Shown here: one piece after another, positions 35,254-47,460 of the stretch
Layout of the letters: the number at the start of each line of letters is the position of its first letter
Numbering within the stretch: position 1 is the first letter of the stretch
From: Vicugna pacos
Lineage: Eukaryota > Chordata > Mammalia > Artiodactyla > Camelidae
Assembly (NCBI RefSeq): GCF_048564905.1
Contig: NW_027328721.1
Span: forward strand, 37,034,870-37,098,869
Reading direction: 5' to 3'
DNA: 64,000 nucleotides
The notes under the pieces: model-generated
Seen by the model: only the letters and a program-made list of their open reading frames with translations
The model's database searches: none
What the model was told of the DNA's origin: nothing
Made by a program: the position numbers and the translations under genes

Positions 35254-37890
35254 GTGGGTTCTAACGGGATGCCTGAGATCGTCTCCGCTGAGGGTTTTCC
35301 TAATGTCTCTCTGCCAGGGAATGCTAGGGGGGGTTTGCAGGAAATCCCAGTGACAGAGGCTGCCTCCCCAAGGTCAGGGAAGGTATTTCTCGGACTTCCC
35401 CGAACAGGGAACACCTGTGACTTAAGAGAGCTGCGTGGAGTTGTCTCTCGAGCTCCCCCACGCTCTGACAATGTTTCCGGAATCCTGAGCGTGGGGAGGT
35501 TCCACCAACGGTCGGCAGCGCATGGGTTCAACGGGATGCCTGAGCTCGACTCCCCTGAGGGTTTTCCTAATTTCTCTGTGCCAGGGAATGATAGGGGGAT
35601 TTGCAGGAAATCCCAGTGACAGAGGCTGCCTCCCCAAGGTCTGGGAAGGTATTTCTCGGACTTCCCCGAACAGGGAACCCCTGTGACTGAAGAGAGCTGC
35701 GTGGAGTTGTATCTCGAGCTCCCCCACGCACTGACAATGGTTCCGAAATCCTGAGCGTGGGAGGTTCCACCAACGGTCGGCAGCACGTGGGTTCTAACGG
35801 GATGCCTGAGCTCGTCTCCGCTGAGGGTTTTCCTAATGTCTCTGTGCCAGGGAATGCTAGGGGGGGTTTGCAGGAAATCCCAGTGACAGAGGCTGCCTCC
35901 CCAAGGTCTGGGAAGGTATTTCTCGGACTTCCCCGGACAGGGAACACCTGTGACTGAAGAGAGCTGCGTGGAGTTGTCTCTCGAGCTCCCCCACGCACTG
36001 ACAATGGTTCCGGAATCCTGAGCGTGGGGAGGTTCCACCAACGGTCGGCAGCGCGTGGGTTCTAACGGGATGCCTGTGCTCGTCTCCCCTGAGTGTTTTC
36101 CTAATGTCTCTCTGCCAGGGAATGCTAGGGGGGGTTTGCAGGAAATCCCAGTGACAGAGGCTGCCTCGCCAAGGTCAGGGAAGGTTTTTCTCGGACTTCC
36201 CCGAACAGGGAACACCTGTGAATGAAGAGAGCTGCGTGGAGTTGTCTCTCGAGCTCCCCCACGCACTGACAATGGTTCCGGATCCTGAGCGTGGGGAGGT
36301 TCCACCAACGGTCGGCAGCGTGTGGGTTCTAACGGGATGCCTGAGCTCGTCTCCCCTGAGGGTTTTCCTAATGTCTCTGTGCCAGGGAATGCTAGGGGGT
36401 GTTTGCAGGAAATCCCAGTGACAGAGGCTGCCTCCCCAAGGTCAGGGAAGGTATTTCTCGGACTTCCCCGAACAGGGAACCCCTGTGACTGAAGAGAGCT
36501 GCGTGGAGTTGTCTCTCGAGCTCCCCCACGCACTGACAATGTTTCCGGAATCCTGAGCGTGGGGAGGTTCCACCAACGGTCGGCAGCGTGTGGGTTCTAA
36601 CGGGATGCCTGAGCTCGCCTCCCCTGAGGGTTTTCCTAATGTCTCTGTGCCAGGGAATGCTAGGGGGGGTTTGCAGGAAATCCCAGTGACAGAGGCTGCC
36701 TCTCCAAGGTCAGGGAAGGTATTTCTCGGACTTCCCCGAACAGGGAACACCTGTGACTGAAGAGAGCTGCGTGGAGTTGTCTCTCGAGCTCCCCCACGCA
36801 CTGACAATGTTTCCGGAATCCTGAGCGTGGGGAGGTTCCACCAGCGGTCGACAGCGCGTGGGTTCGAACGGGATGCCTGAGATCGTATCCGCTGAGGGTT
36901 TCCCTAATGTCTCTCTGCCAGGGAATGCTAGGGGGGGTTTGCAGGAAATCCCAGTGACAGAGGCTGCCTCCCCAAGGTCAGTGAAGGTATTTCTCGGACT
37001 TCCCCGAACAGGGAACACCTGTGACTTAAGAGAGCTGCGTGGAGTTGTCTCTCGAGCTCCCCCACGCACTGACAATGTTTCCGGAATCCTGAGCGTGGGG
37101 AGGTTCCACCAACGGTCGGCAGCGCATGGGTTCAACGGGATGCCTGAGCTCGACTCCCCTGAGGGTTTTCCTAATTTCTCTGTGCCAGGGAATGCTAGGG
37201 GGGTTTGCAGGAAATCCCAGTGACAGAGGCTGCCTCCCCAAGGTCAGGGAATGTATTTCTCGGACTTCCCCGAACAGGGAACACCTGTGACTGAAGAGAG
37301 CTGCATGGAGTTGTCTCTCGAGCTCCCCCACGCACTGACAATGATTCCGGAATCCCGAGCGTTGGTAGGTTCCACCAACGGTCGGCAGCGCGTGGGTTCT
37401 AACGGGATGCCTGAGCTGGTCTCCCCTGAGGGTTTTCCTAATGTCTCTGTGCCAGGGAATTCTAGGGGGGGTTTGCAGGAAATCCCAGTGACAGAGGCTG
37501 CCTCCCCAAGGTCAGGGAAGGTATTTCTCGGACTTAACGAACAGGGAAATCCCGTGACTGAAGAGAGCTTCGCGGAGTTGTCTCTCGAGCTCCCCCACGC
37601 ACTGACAATGGTTCCGAAATCCTGAGCGTGGGAGGTTCCACCAACGGTCGGCAGCACGTGGGTTCTAACGGGATGCCTGAGCTCGTCTCCGCTGAGGGTT
37701 TTCCTAATGTCTCTGTGCCAGGGAATGCTAGGGGGAGTTTGCAGGAAATCCCAGTGACAGAGGCTGCCTCGCCAAGGTCAGGGAAGGTATTTCTCGGACT
37801 TCCCCGAACAGGGAACACCTGTGAATGAAGAGAGCTGCGTGGAGTTGTCTCTCGAGCTCCCCCACGCACTGAAAATGGTTCCGGATCTTG
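35254..37890 (+). repeat. Six-monomer (~1,604-bp) duplication inside the copy-2-only block
   Basis: Marks recur 1,603-1,604 bp apart: GAGATCGTCTCCGCTGAG (35.27 kb) with GAGATCGTATCCGCTGAG (36.87 kb), GTGACTTAAGAGAGC (35.42 and 37.02 kb), GCATGGGTTCAACGGG (35.52 and 37.12 kb), and CCGGATCCTGAG (36.28 kb) with CCGGATCTTGAG (37.88 kb). Between the last two, CCTGAGCGTGGGAGGTTCC recurs at 1,871 bp instead, so one monomer moved position. Copies differ by several substitutions, which makes this older than the 1,069-bp duplication at 15.9 kb. Confidence 0.78.
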
Positions 37891-37975
37891 AGCGTGGGGA
37901 GGTTCCACCAACGGTCGGCAGCGTGTGGGTTCTAACGTGATGCCTGAGCTCGTCTCCCCTGAGGGTTTTCCTAAT

Positions 37976-38243
37976 GTCTCTGTGCCAGGGAATGCTAGGG
38001 GGGGTTTGCAGGAAATCCCAGTGACAGAGGCTGCCTCCCCAAGGTCAGGGAAGGTATTTCTCGGACTTCCCCGAACAGGGAACCCCTGTGACTGAAGAGA
38101 GCTGCGTGGAGTTGTCTCTCGAGCTCCCCCACGCACTGACAATAGTTCCGGAATCCTGAGCGTGGGGAGGTTCCACCAACGGTCGGCAGCGCGTGGGTTC
38201 TAACGGGATGCCTGAGCTCGTCTCCCCTGAGGGTTTTCCTAAT
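37976..38243 (+). repeat. Representative class A monomer (268 bp)
   Basis: This copy differs from my hand consensus for class A at only two positions, so it is a useful reference. Class A marks are the seven-G run after GCTA, GGAAATCCCAG, and GGGATGCCTGAGCTCG. It carries the 8-bp palindrome TTCCGGAA and the overlapping palindromes CTCGAG and GAGCTC. On the minus strand the seven-G run reads CCC CCC TAG in the frame that is otherwise open through the monomer, so that frame closes once per class A monomer. Confidence 0.9.
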
Positions 38244-38965
38244 GTCTCTGTGCCAGGGAATGCTAGGGTGGGTTTGCAGGATATCCCAGTGACAGAGGCT
38301 GCCTCCCCAAAGTCAGGGAATGTATTTCTCGGACTTCCCCGAACAGGGAACACCTGTGACTGAAGAGAGCTTCGTGGAGTTGTCTCTCGAGCTCCCCCAC
38401 GCACTGACAATATTTCGGGAATCCAGAGCATGGGGAGGTTCCACCAACGGTCGGCACCACGTGGGTTCTAAAGGGATGCCTGAGCTCGTCTCCACCGAGG
38501 GTTTTCCTAATTTCTCTGTGCCAGGGAATGCTAGGGGGGGTTTGCAGGAAATCCCAGTGTCAGAGGCTGCCTCGCCAAGGTCAGGGAAGGTATTTCTCGG
38601 ACTTCCCCGAACAGGGAAAACCTGTGAATGAAGAGAGCTGCGTGGAGTTGTCTCTCGAGCTCACCCACGCACTGACAATGGTTCCGGAATCCTGAGAGTG
38701 GGGAGGTTCCACCAACGGTCGGCAGCGCGTGGGTTCCAACGGGATGCCTGATCTCGTCTCCCCTGAGGGTTTTCCTAATGTCTCTGTGCCAGGGAATGCT
38801 AGGGGGGGTTTGCAGGAAATCCCAGTGACAGAGGCTGCCTCCCCAAAGTCAGGGAAGGTATTTCTCAGACTTCCCCGAACAGGGAACCGCTGTGACTGAA
38901 GAGAGCTGCGTGGAGTTGTCTCTCGAGCTCCCCCACGCACTGACAATTGTTCCAGAATACTGAGC

Positions 38966-41900
38966 GTGGGGAGGTTCCACCAACGGTCGCCGCGCGTGGG
39001 TTCTAACGGGATGCCTGAGCTCGTCTCCGCTGAGGGTTTTCCAAATGTCTCTGTGCCAGGGAATGCTAGGGGGGGTTTGCAGGAAATCCCAGTGAAAGAG
39101 GCTGCCCCCCAAAGTTCAGGGAGGTATTTCTCGGACTTCCCCGGACAGGGAACACCTGTGAATGAAGAGAGCTGCGTGGAGTTGTCTCTCGAGCTCCCCC
39201 ACACACTGACAATGGTTCCGGAATCCTGAGCGTGGGGAGGTTCCACCAACGGTCGGCAGGGCATGGGTTCTAACGGGATGCCTGAGCTCGTCTCCCCTGA
39301 GGGTTTTCCTAATGTCTCTGTGCCAGGGATTGCTAGAGGTGTTTTGCAGGAATCCCAGTGCCAAAGACTGCCTCCCCAAGATCAGCGAAGTTTTTTCTCG
39401 GACTTCACCGAACAGGGAACACCTGTGACTGAAGAGAGCTGCGTGGAGTTGTCTCTCGAGCTCCCCCACGCACTGACAATGTTTCCGGAATCCTGAGCGT
39501 GGGGAGGTTCCACCAACGGTCGGCAGCGCGTGGGTTCTAACGGGATGCCTGAGCTCATCTCCCCTGAGGGTTTTCCTAATGTCTCTGGGCCAGGGAATGC
39601 TAGGGGGGGTTTGCAGGAAATCCCAGTGACAGAGGCTGCCTCCCCAAGCTCAGGGAAGGTTTTTCTCAGACTTCCCCGAACAGGGAACACCTGTGACTGA
39701 AGAGAGCGGCGTGGAGTTGTCTCTCGAGCTCCCCCACGCACTGACAATGGTTCCGGAATCCTGAGCGTGGGGAGGTTCCACCAAAGGTCGGCAGCGCGTG
39801 TGTCTAACGGGATGCCTGAGCTCGTCTCCCCTGAGGGTTTCCGTAATCTCTCTGTGCCAGGGAATGTAAGGGGGGGTTTGCAGGAAATCCCAGTGACAGA
39901 GGCTGCCTCCCCAAGGTCAGGGAAGGTATTTCAAGGACTTCCCCGAAGAGGGAACACCTGTGACAGAAGAGAGTGGCGTGGAGTTTTCTCTCGAGCTCCC
40001 CCACGCACTGACAATGGTTCCGGAATCCTGAGCGTGGGGAGGTTCCACCAACGGTCGGCAGCGCGTGGGTTCTAACGGGATGCCTGAGCTCGTCTCCTCT
40101 GAGGGTTTTCCTAATTTCTCTGTGCCAGGGAATGTTAGCGGGGGTTTGCAGGAAATCCCAGTGACAGAGGCTGCCTCCCCCAGGTCAGGGAAGGTATTTC
40201 TCGGACTTCCCCGAACAGGGAACACCTGTGACTGAAGAGAGCGGAGTGGAGTTGTCTCTCGAGCTCCCCCACGCACTGACAATGGTTCCGGTATCCTGAG
40301 CGTGGGGAGATTCCACCAACGGTCGGCAGCGTGTGGGTTCTAACGGGATGCCTGAGCTCGTCTCCCCTGAGGGTTTTCCTAATTTCTCTGTGCCAGGTAA
40401 TGCTAGGGGGGGTTTTCAGGAAATCCCAGTGAGAGAGGCTACCTCCCCAAAGTCAGGGAAGGTATTTCTCAGACTTCCCCGAACAGGGAACACCTGTGAC
40501 TGAAGAGAGCTGCGTGGAGTTGTCTCTCGAGCTCCCCCACGCACTGACAATTGTTCCGGAATCCTGAGAGTGGGGAGGTTCCACCAACGGTCGGCAGCGC
40601 GTGGGTTCTTACGGGATGCCTGAGCTCGTCTCCCCTGAGGGTTTTCCTAATATCTCTGTGCCAGGGAATGCTAGGGATGTTTGCAGGAAATCCCAGTGAC
40701 AGAGGCTGCCTCCCCAAGTTCAGGGAAGGTATTTCTCGGACTTCCCCGAACAGGGAACACCTGTGACTGAAGAGAGCTGCGTGGAGTTGTCTCTCGAGCT
40801 CCCCCACGCGCTGACAATGGTACCGGAATCCTGAGCGTGGGGAGGTTCCACAAACGGTCGGCAGCGCGTGGGTTCTAACGGGATGCCTGAGCTCGCCTCC
40901 CCTGAGGGTTTACCTAATGTCTCTGTGCCCGGGAATGCTAGGGGGGTTTGCAGTTAATGCCAGTGACAGAGGCTGCCTCCCCAAGGTCAGGGAAGGTATT
41001 TATCGGACTTCCCTGAACAGGGAACACCTGTGACTGAAGAGAGCTACGTGGAGTTGTCTCTCGAGCTCCCCCACGCACTGACAATGGTTCCGGAATCCTG
41101 AGCGTGGGGAGGTTCCACCAACGGTCGGCAGCGCGTGGGTTCTAACGGGATGCCTGATCTCGTCTCCCCTGAGGGTTTCCCTAATGTCTCTGTGCCAGGG
41201 AATGCTAGGTGGGGTTTGCAGGAAATCCCAGTGACAGAGGCTGCCTCCCCAAGTTCAGGGAAGGTATTTCTCGGACTTTTCCGAACAGGGAACACCTGTG
41301 ACTGAAGAGAGCTGCGTGGAGTTGTCTCTCGAGCTCCCCCACGCACTGACAATGGTTCCGGAATCCTGAGCGTGGGGAGGTTCCACCAACGGTCGGCAGC
41401 GCGTGGGTTCTTACGGAATGCCTGAGCTCGTCTCCCCTGAAGGTTTTCCTAATGTCTCTGTGCCAGGGAATGCTAGGGGGGTTTTGCAGTAAATCCCAGT
41501 GACAGAGGCTGCCTCCCCAAGGTCAGGGAAGGTATTTCTCGGACTTCCCCGAACAGGGAACACCTGTGACTGAAGAGAGCTGCGTGGAGTTGTCTCTCGA
41601 GCTCCCCGCGCACTGACAATGGTTCCGGAATCCTGAGCGTGGGGAGGTTCCACCAACGGCCGGCAGCGCGTGGGTTCTAACGGGATGCCTGAGCTCGACT
41701 CCCCTAAGGGTTTTCCTGATATGTCTGTGCCAGGGAATGCTAGGGGGGGTTTGTAGGAAATCCCAGTGACAGAGGCTGCCTCCCCAAGTTCAGGGAAGGT
41801 ATTTCTCAGACTTCCCCGAACAGGGAACTACTGTGACTGAAGAGAGCTGCGTGGAGATGTCTCTCGAGCTCCCCCACGCACTGACAATGGTTCCAGAATC

Positions 41901-44840
41901 CTGAGCGTGGGGAGGTTCCACCAACGGTCGGCAGCGCGTGGGATCTAACGGGATGCCTGAGCTCGTCTCCCCTGAGTGTTTTCCTAATGTCTCTGTGCCA
42001 GGGAATGCTAGGGGGGTTTTGCAGAAAATCCCAGTGACAGAGGCTGCCTCCCAAAGGTCAGGGAAGGTATTTCTTGGACTTCCCCGAACAGGGAACACCT
42101 GTGACTGAGGAGAGCTTCGTGGAGTTGTATCTCGAGCTCCCCCACTCACTGATAATGGTTCCGGAATCCTGAGCGTGGGGAGGTTCCACCAACGGTCGGC
42201 AGCGCGTGGGTTCTAACGGGATGCCTGAGCTCGTCTCCCCTGAGGGTTTTCCTAATGTCTCTGTGCAAGGGAATGCTAGGGTGGTATGCAGGAAATCCCA
42301 GTGACAGAGGCTGCCCCCCCAAGGTCACGGAAGTTATTTCTCGGACTTCCTCGAACAGGGAACACGTGTGACTGAAGAGAGCTGCGTGGAGTTGTCTCCC
42401 GAGCTCCCCCAAACACTGACAATGGTTCCGGAATCTTTAGCGTGGGGAGGTTCCACCAACGGTCGGCAGCGCGTGGGTTCTAACGGGATGCCTGAGCTCG
42501 TCTCCCCTGAGGGTTTTCCTAATGTCTCTCTGCCAGGGTATGCTAGGGGGGTTTGCAGGAAATCCCAGTGACAGAGGCTGCCTCCCCAAGTTCAGGGAAG
42601 GTTTTTCTCGGACTTCCTCGAACAGGGAACACCTGTGACTGAAGAGAGCTGCGTGGACTTGCCACTCGATCTCCCCCACGCACTGAAAATGGTTCCGGAA
42701 TCCTGAGCGTGGGGAGGTTCCACCAACGGTCGGCAGCGCGTGGGTTCTAACGAGATGCCTGAATTCGTCTCCCCTGAAGGTTTTCCTAATGTCTCTGTGC
42801 CAGGGAATTCTAGGGGGGGTTTGCAGGAAATCCTAGTGACAGAGGCTGCCTCCCCAAGGTCAGGGAAGGTATTTCTCGAAGTTCCCCGAACAGGGAACAC
42901 CTGTGACTGAAGAGAGCTGCGTGGAGTTGTCTCTCGAGCTCCCCCACGCACTGACAATCGTTCCGGAATACTGAGCGTGGGGAGGTTCCACCAACGGTCG
43001 GCAGCGCGTGGTATCTAACGGGATGCCTGAGCTCGTCTCCCCTGAGGGTTTTCCTAATGTCTCTGTGCCAGGGAATGCTAGGGGGGGTTTGCAGGAAATC
43101 CCAGTGACAGAGGCTGCCTCCCCAAGGTCAGGGAATGTATTTCTCGGACTTCCCCGAACAGGGAACACCTGTGACTGAAGAGAGCTGCATGGAGTTTTCT
43201 CTCGAGCTCCCCCACGCACTGACAATGGTTCCGGAATCCTGAGCGTGGGGAGGTTCCACCAACGGTCGGTAGCGCGTGGGTTCTAACGGGATGCCTGAGC
43301 TCGACTCCCCTGAGGATTTTCCTGATGTGTCTGTGACAGGGAATCCAAGGGGGGGTTTGCAGGAAATCCCAGTGACAGTGGCTGACTCCCCAAGGTCAGG
43401 GAAGGTATTTCTCGAACTTCCCCGAACAGGGAACACCTGTGACTGAAGAGAGCTGCGTGGAGTTGTCTCTCGAGCTCCCGCACGCACTGACAATCATTCC
43501 GGAATACTGAGCGTGGGGAGGTTCCACCAACGGTCGGCAGCGCGTGGGTTTTAACGGGATGCCTGAGCTCGTCTCCCATGAGAGTTTTCCTAATGTCTCT
43601 GTGCCAGGGAATGCTGGTGGGGGTTTGCAGGAAATCCCAGTAAGAGTGGCTGCCTCCCCAAGGTCAGGGAAGATATTTCTCGGACTTCCCCGAACAGGGA
43701 ACACCTGTGACTGAAGAGAGCTGCATGGAGTTTTCTCTCGAGCACCCCCACGCACTGACAATGTTTCCGGAATCCTGAACGTGGGGAGGTTCCACCAACG
43801 GTCGGTAGCGCGTGGGTTCTAACGGGATGCCTGAGCTCGACTCCCCTGAGGGTTTTCCTGATGTGTCTGTGACAGGGAATCCAAGGGGGGGTTTGCAGGA
43901 TATCCCAGTGACAGAGGCTGCCTCCCCAAGGTCAGGGAAGGTATTTCTCGGACTTCCCGTAACAGGGAACACCTGTGACTGAAGAGAGCTGCGTGGAGTT
44001 GTCTCTCGAGCTCCCCCACGCACTGACAATGGTTCCGGAATCCTGAGCGTGGGGAGGTTCCACCAAAGGTCGGCAGCGCTTGGGTTCTAACTTGATGCCT
44101 GAGCTCGTCTCCCCTGAGGGTTTCCCTATTGTCTCTGTGCCAGGGAATGCTAGGGGGGGTTTGCAGGAAATCCCGGTGACAGAGGCTGCCTCCCCAAGGT
44201 AAGGGAAAGTATTTCTCGGAATTCCCCGAACAGGGAACACCTGTGACTGAAGAGAGATTCGTGGAGTTGTCTCTCGAGCTCCCCCACGCACTGACAATTG
44301 TTCCGGAATCCTGAGCGTGGGGAGGTTCCACCAACGGCCGGCAGCGCGTGGGTTCTAACGGGATGCCTGAGCTCGTCTCCCCTGAGGGTTTCCCTAATGT
44401 CTATGTGCCAGGAAATGCTAGGGGGGGTTTGCAGGAAATCCCAGTGACAGAGACTGCCTCCCCAAGGTCAGGGAAGGTATTTCTCGGACTTCCCCGAACA
44501 GGGAACACCTGTGACTGAAGAGAGCTGCGTGGAGTTGTCTCTCGAGCTCCCCCACGCACTGACAATGGTTCCGGAATCCTGAGCGTGGGGAGGTTCCACC
44601 AAAGGTCGGCAGCGCGTGTGGTCTAACGGGAAGCCTGATCTCGTCTCCCCTGAGGGTTTTCCTAATGTCTCTGTGCCAGGGAATGCTAGGGGGGTTTGCA
44701 GGAAATCCCAGTGACAGAGGCTGCCCCCCCAAGTTCACGGAAGGTTTTTCTCGGACGTCCTCGAACAGGGAACACCTGTGACTGAAGAGAGCTGCGTGGA
44801 GTTGTCTCTCGAGCTCCCCCACGCACTGACAATGGTTCCG
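38966..44840 (+). repeat. Super-copy 2 segment matching 2,866-8,740 (+36,100)
   Basis: About 22 monomers keep the order and private variants of the left half: AAAGAGGCTGCCCCCCAAAG, GTTTTTTCTCGGACTTCACC, TTTGCAGTTAATGCC, CTCCCCGCGCACTGAC (a shortened monomer at 5.5 kb and 41.6 kb), GGAATCTTTAGCGTGG, and the GGTCGGTAGCG group. Differences are sparse, for example two in about 480 bp around 41.0-41.5 kb. Closeness over nearly 6 kb rules out independent convergence of monomers. Confidence 0.87.
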
Positions 44841-47030
44841 GAATCCTGAGAGTGGGGAGGTTCCACCAACGGTCGGCAGCGCGTGGGTTCTAACGGGATG
44901 CCTGAGCTCGTCTCCCTGAGGTGTTCCTTAATATCTCTGTGCCAGGGAATGCTAGGGTGTGTTTGCAGTAATTCCCAGTAACAGAGGCTGCCTCCCCAAG
45001 GTCAGGGAAAGTTTTTCTCGGACTTCCCCGAACAGGGAACACCTGTAACTGAAGAGAGCTGCGTGGAGTTGTCTCTCGAGCTCCCCCACCCACTGACAAT
45101 GTTTCCGGAATCCTGAGCGTGGGGAGGTTCCACCAACGGTCGGCAGCGCGTGGGTTCTAACGGGATGCCTGAGCTCGTCTCACCTGAGCGTTTCCCTAAT
45201 GTCTCTGTGCCAGGGAATGCTAGGGGGGGTAGCAGGAAATCCCAGTGACAGACGCTGCCTCCCCAAGTTCAGGGAAGGTATTTCTCGGACTTCCCCGTAC
45301 AGGGAACACCTGTGACTGAGGAGAGCTGCGTGGAGTTGTCTCACGAGCTCCCCCACGCACTGACTTTGGTTCCGGAATCCTGAGCGGGGGAGGTTCCACC
45401 AACGGTCGGCAGCGCGTGGGTTCTAACGGGATGCCTGAGCTCGTCTCCCCTGAGTGTTTTCCTAACTTCTCTGTGCCAGGGAATGCTAGGGGGTTTTTGC
45501 AGGATAATCCCAGTGACAGAGGCTTCCTCCCCAAGGTCAGGGAAGGTATTTCTCAAACTTCCCCGAACAGGGAACACCTGTGACTGAGGAGAGCTGCGTG
45601 GAGTTGTCTCTCGAGGTCCCCCACGCACTGACAATGGTTCCGGAATCCTGAGCGTGGGGAGGTTCCAACAACGGTCGGCAGCGCGTGGGTTCTAACGGGA
45701 TGCCTGAGCTCGTCTCCCCTGATGGTTTTCCTAATGTCTCTGTGCCAAGGAATGCTAGGGGGGTTTGCAGGAAATCCCAGTGACAGAGGCTGCCTCCCCA
45801 AGTTCAGGGAAGTTATTTCTCGGACTTCCACGAACAGGGAACTCCTGTGACTGAAGAGAGCTGCATGGAGATTTCTCTCCAACTCCCCCACGCACTGACA
45901 ATGGTTCCGGAATCCTGAGCGTGGGGAGGTTCCACCAACGGTCGGTAGCGCGTGGGTTCTAACGGGATGCCTGAGCTCGACTCCCCTGAGGGTTTTCCTG
46001 ATGTGTCTGTGACAGGGAATCCAAGGGGGGGTTTGCAGGAAATCCCAGTGACAGAGGCTGCCTCCCCAAGGTCAGGGAAGGTATTTCTCGGACTTCCCGT
46101 AACAGGGAAAACCTGTGACTGAAGAGAGCTGCGTGGAGTTGTCTCTCGAGCTCCACCACGCACTGACAATGGTTCCGGAATCCTGAGCGTGGGGAGGTTC
46201 CACCAAAGGTCGGCAGCGCTTGGGTTCTAACTTGATGCCTGAGCTCGTCTCCCCTGAGGGTTTCCCTTTTGTCTCTGTGCCAGGGAATGCTAGGGGGGGT
46301 TTGCAGGAAATCCCAGTGACAGAGGCTGCCTCCCCAAGGTAAGGGAAAGTATTTCTCGGAATTCCCCGAACAGGGAACACCTGTGACTGAAGAGAGATTC
46401 GTGGAGTTGTCTCTCGAGCTCCCCCACGCACTGACAATTGTTCCGGAATCCTGAGCGTGGGGAGGTTCCACCAACGGTCGGCAGCGCGTGGGTTCTAACG
46501 GGATGCCTGAGCTCGTCTCCCCTGAGGGTTTCCCTAATGTCTATGTGCCAGGGAATGCTAGGGGGGGTTTGCAGGAAATCCCAGTGACAGAGACTGCCTC
46601 CCCAAGGTCAGGGAAGGTATTTCTCGGACTTCCCCGAACAGGGAACACCTGTGACTGAAGAGAGCTGCGTGGAGTTGTCTCTCGAGCTCCCCCACGCACT
46701 GACAATGGTTCCGGAATCCTGAGCGTGGGGAGGTTCCACCAAAGGTCGGCAGCGCGTGTGGTCTAACGGGAAGCCTGAGCTCGTCTCCCCTGAGGGTTTT
46801 CCTAATGTCTCTGTGCCAGGGAATGCTAGGGGGGTTTGCAGGAAATCCCAGTGACAGAGGCTGCCCCCCCAAGTTCACGGAAGGTATTTCTCGGACTTCC
46901 TCGAACAGGGAACACCTGTGACTGAAGAGAGCTGCGTGGAGTTGTCTCTCGAGCTCCCCCACGCACTGACAATGGTTCCGGAATCCTGAGAGTGGGGAGG
47001 TTCCACCAACGGTCGGCAGCGCGTGGGTTC
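44841..47030 (+). repeat. Super-copy 2 segment matching ~9,010-11,198 (+35,832)
   Basis: One monomer fewer than copy 1 is present at the left join, where the TTCCTTATATCTC monomer is missing. It then follows copy 1 through GTCTCCCTGAGGTGTTCC, GGGGGGGTAGCAGG, the CACTGACTTTGG and GAGCGGGGGAGG monomers, and the GGTCGGTAGCG block. The missing TTCCTTATATCTC monomer reappears at 47.06 kb, just after this segment, so the two super-copies carry the same monomers in slightly different order. Confidence 0.78.
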
Positions 47031-47460
47031 TAACGGGATGCCTGAGCTCGTCTCCCCTGAGGGTTTTCCTTATATCTCTGAGCCAGGGAATGCTAGGGGG
47101 GGTTTGCAGGAAATCCCAGTGACAAAGGCTGCCTCCCCAAGGTCAGGGAAGGTATTTCTCGGACTTCCCCGAACAGGGTACACCTGTGACTGAAGAGAGC
47201 TGCGTGGAGTTGTCTCTCGAGCTCCCCAACGCACTGACAATGGTTCCGGAATCCTGAGCGTGGGGAGGTTCCACCAACGGTCGGCAGCGCGTGGGTTCTA
47301 ACGGGATGCCTGAGCTCGACTCCCTGAGGTTTTCCTTAATATCTCTGTGCCAGGGAATGCTAGGGTGTGTTTGCAGTAATTCCCAGTAACAGAGGCTGCC
47401 TCCCCAAGGTCAGGGAAAGTTTTTCTCGGACTTCCCCGAACAGGGAACACCTGTAACTGA

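Larger units (their letters stand above)
33080..38965 (+). repeat. 22 monomers present only in super-copy 2
   Basis: At the left edge copy 2 aligns to copy 1 at +30,214 and at the right edge at +36,100, so 5,886 bp (22 monomers) has no counterpart in copy 1. It is all class A. It holds its own internal duplication (see 35,254-37,890). Odd monomers include one with GGAAATATAGGGGGGG (34.78 kb), and several with GGTTCAACGGG (one base short) or CCGGATCCTGAG or CCGGATCTTGAG (two bases short of CCGGAATCCTGAG). Confidence 0.78.

Noticed and set aside
38118-38126. CTCGAGCTC overlapping palindromes as a recombination or protein site
   Set aside because: CTCGAG and GAGCTC are six-base palindromes expected now and then in GC-rich DNA. 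Conservation is explained by shared descent.
37976-38243. Origin of the monomer from an internal half-length duplication
   Set aside because: TGTCTCT occurs twice about 138 bp apart and pyrimidine-rich GAGCTC stretches recur, but the flanks do not align, so a dimeric origin is not supported.
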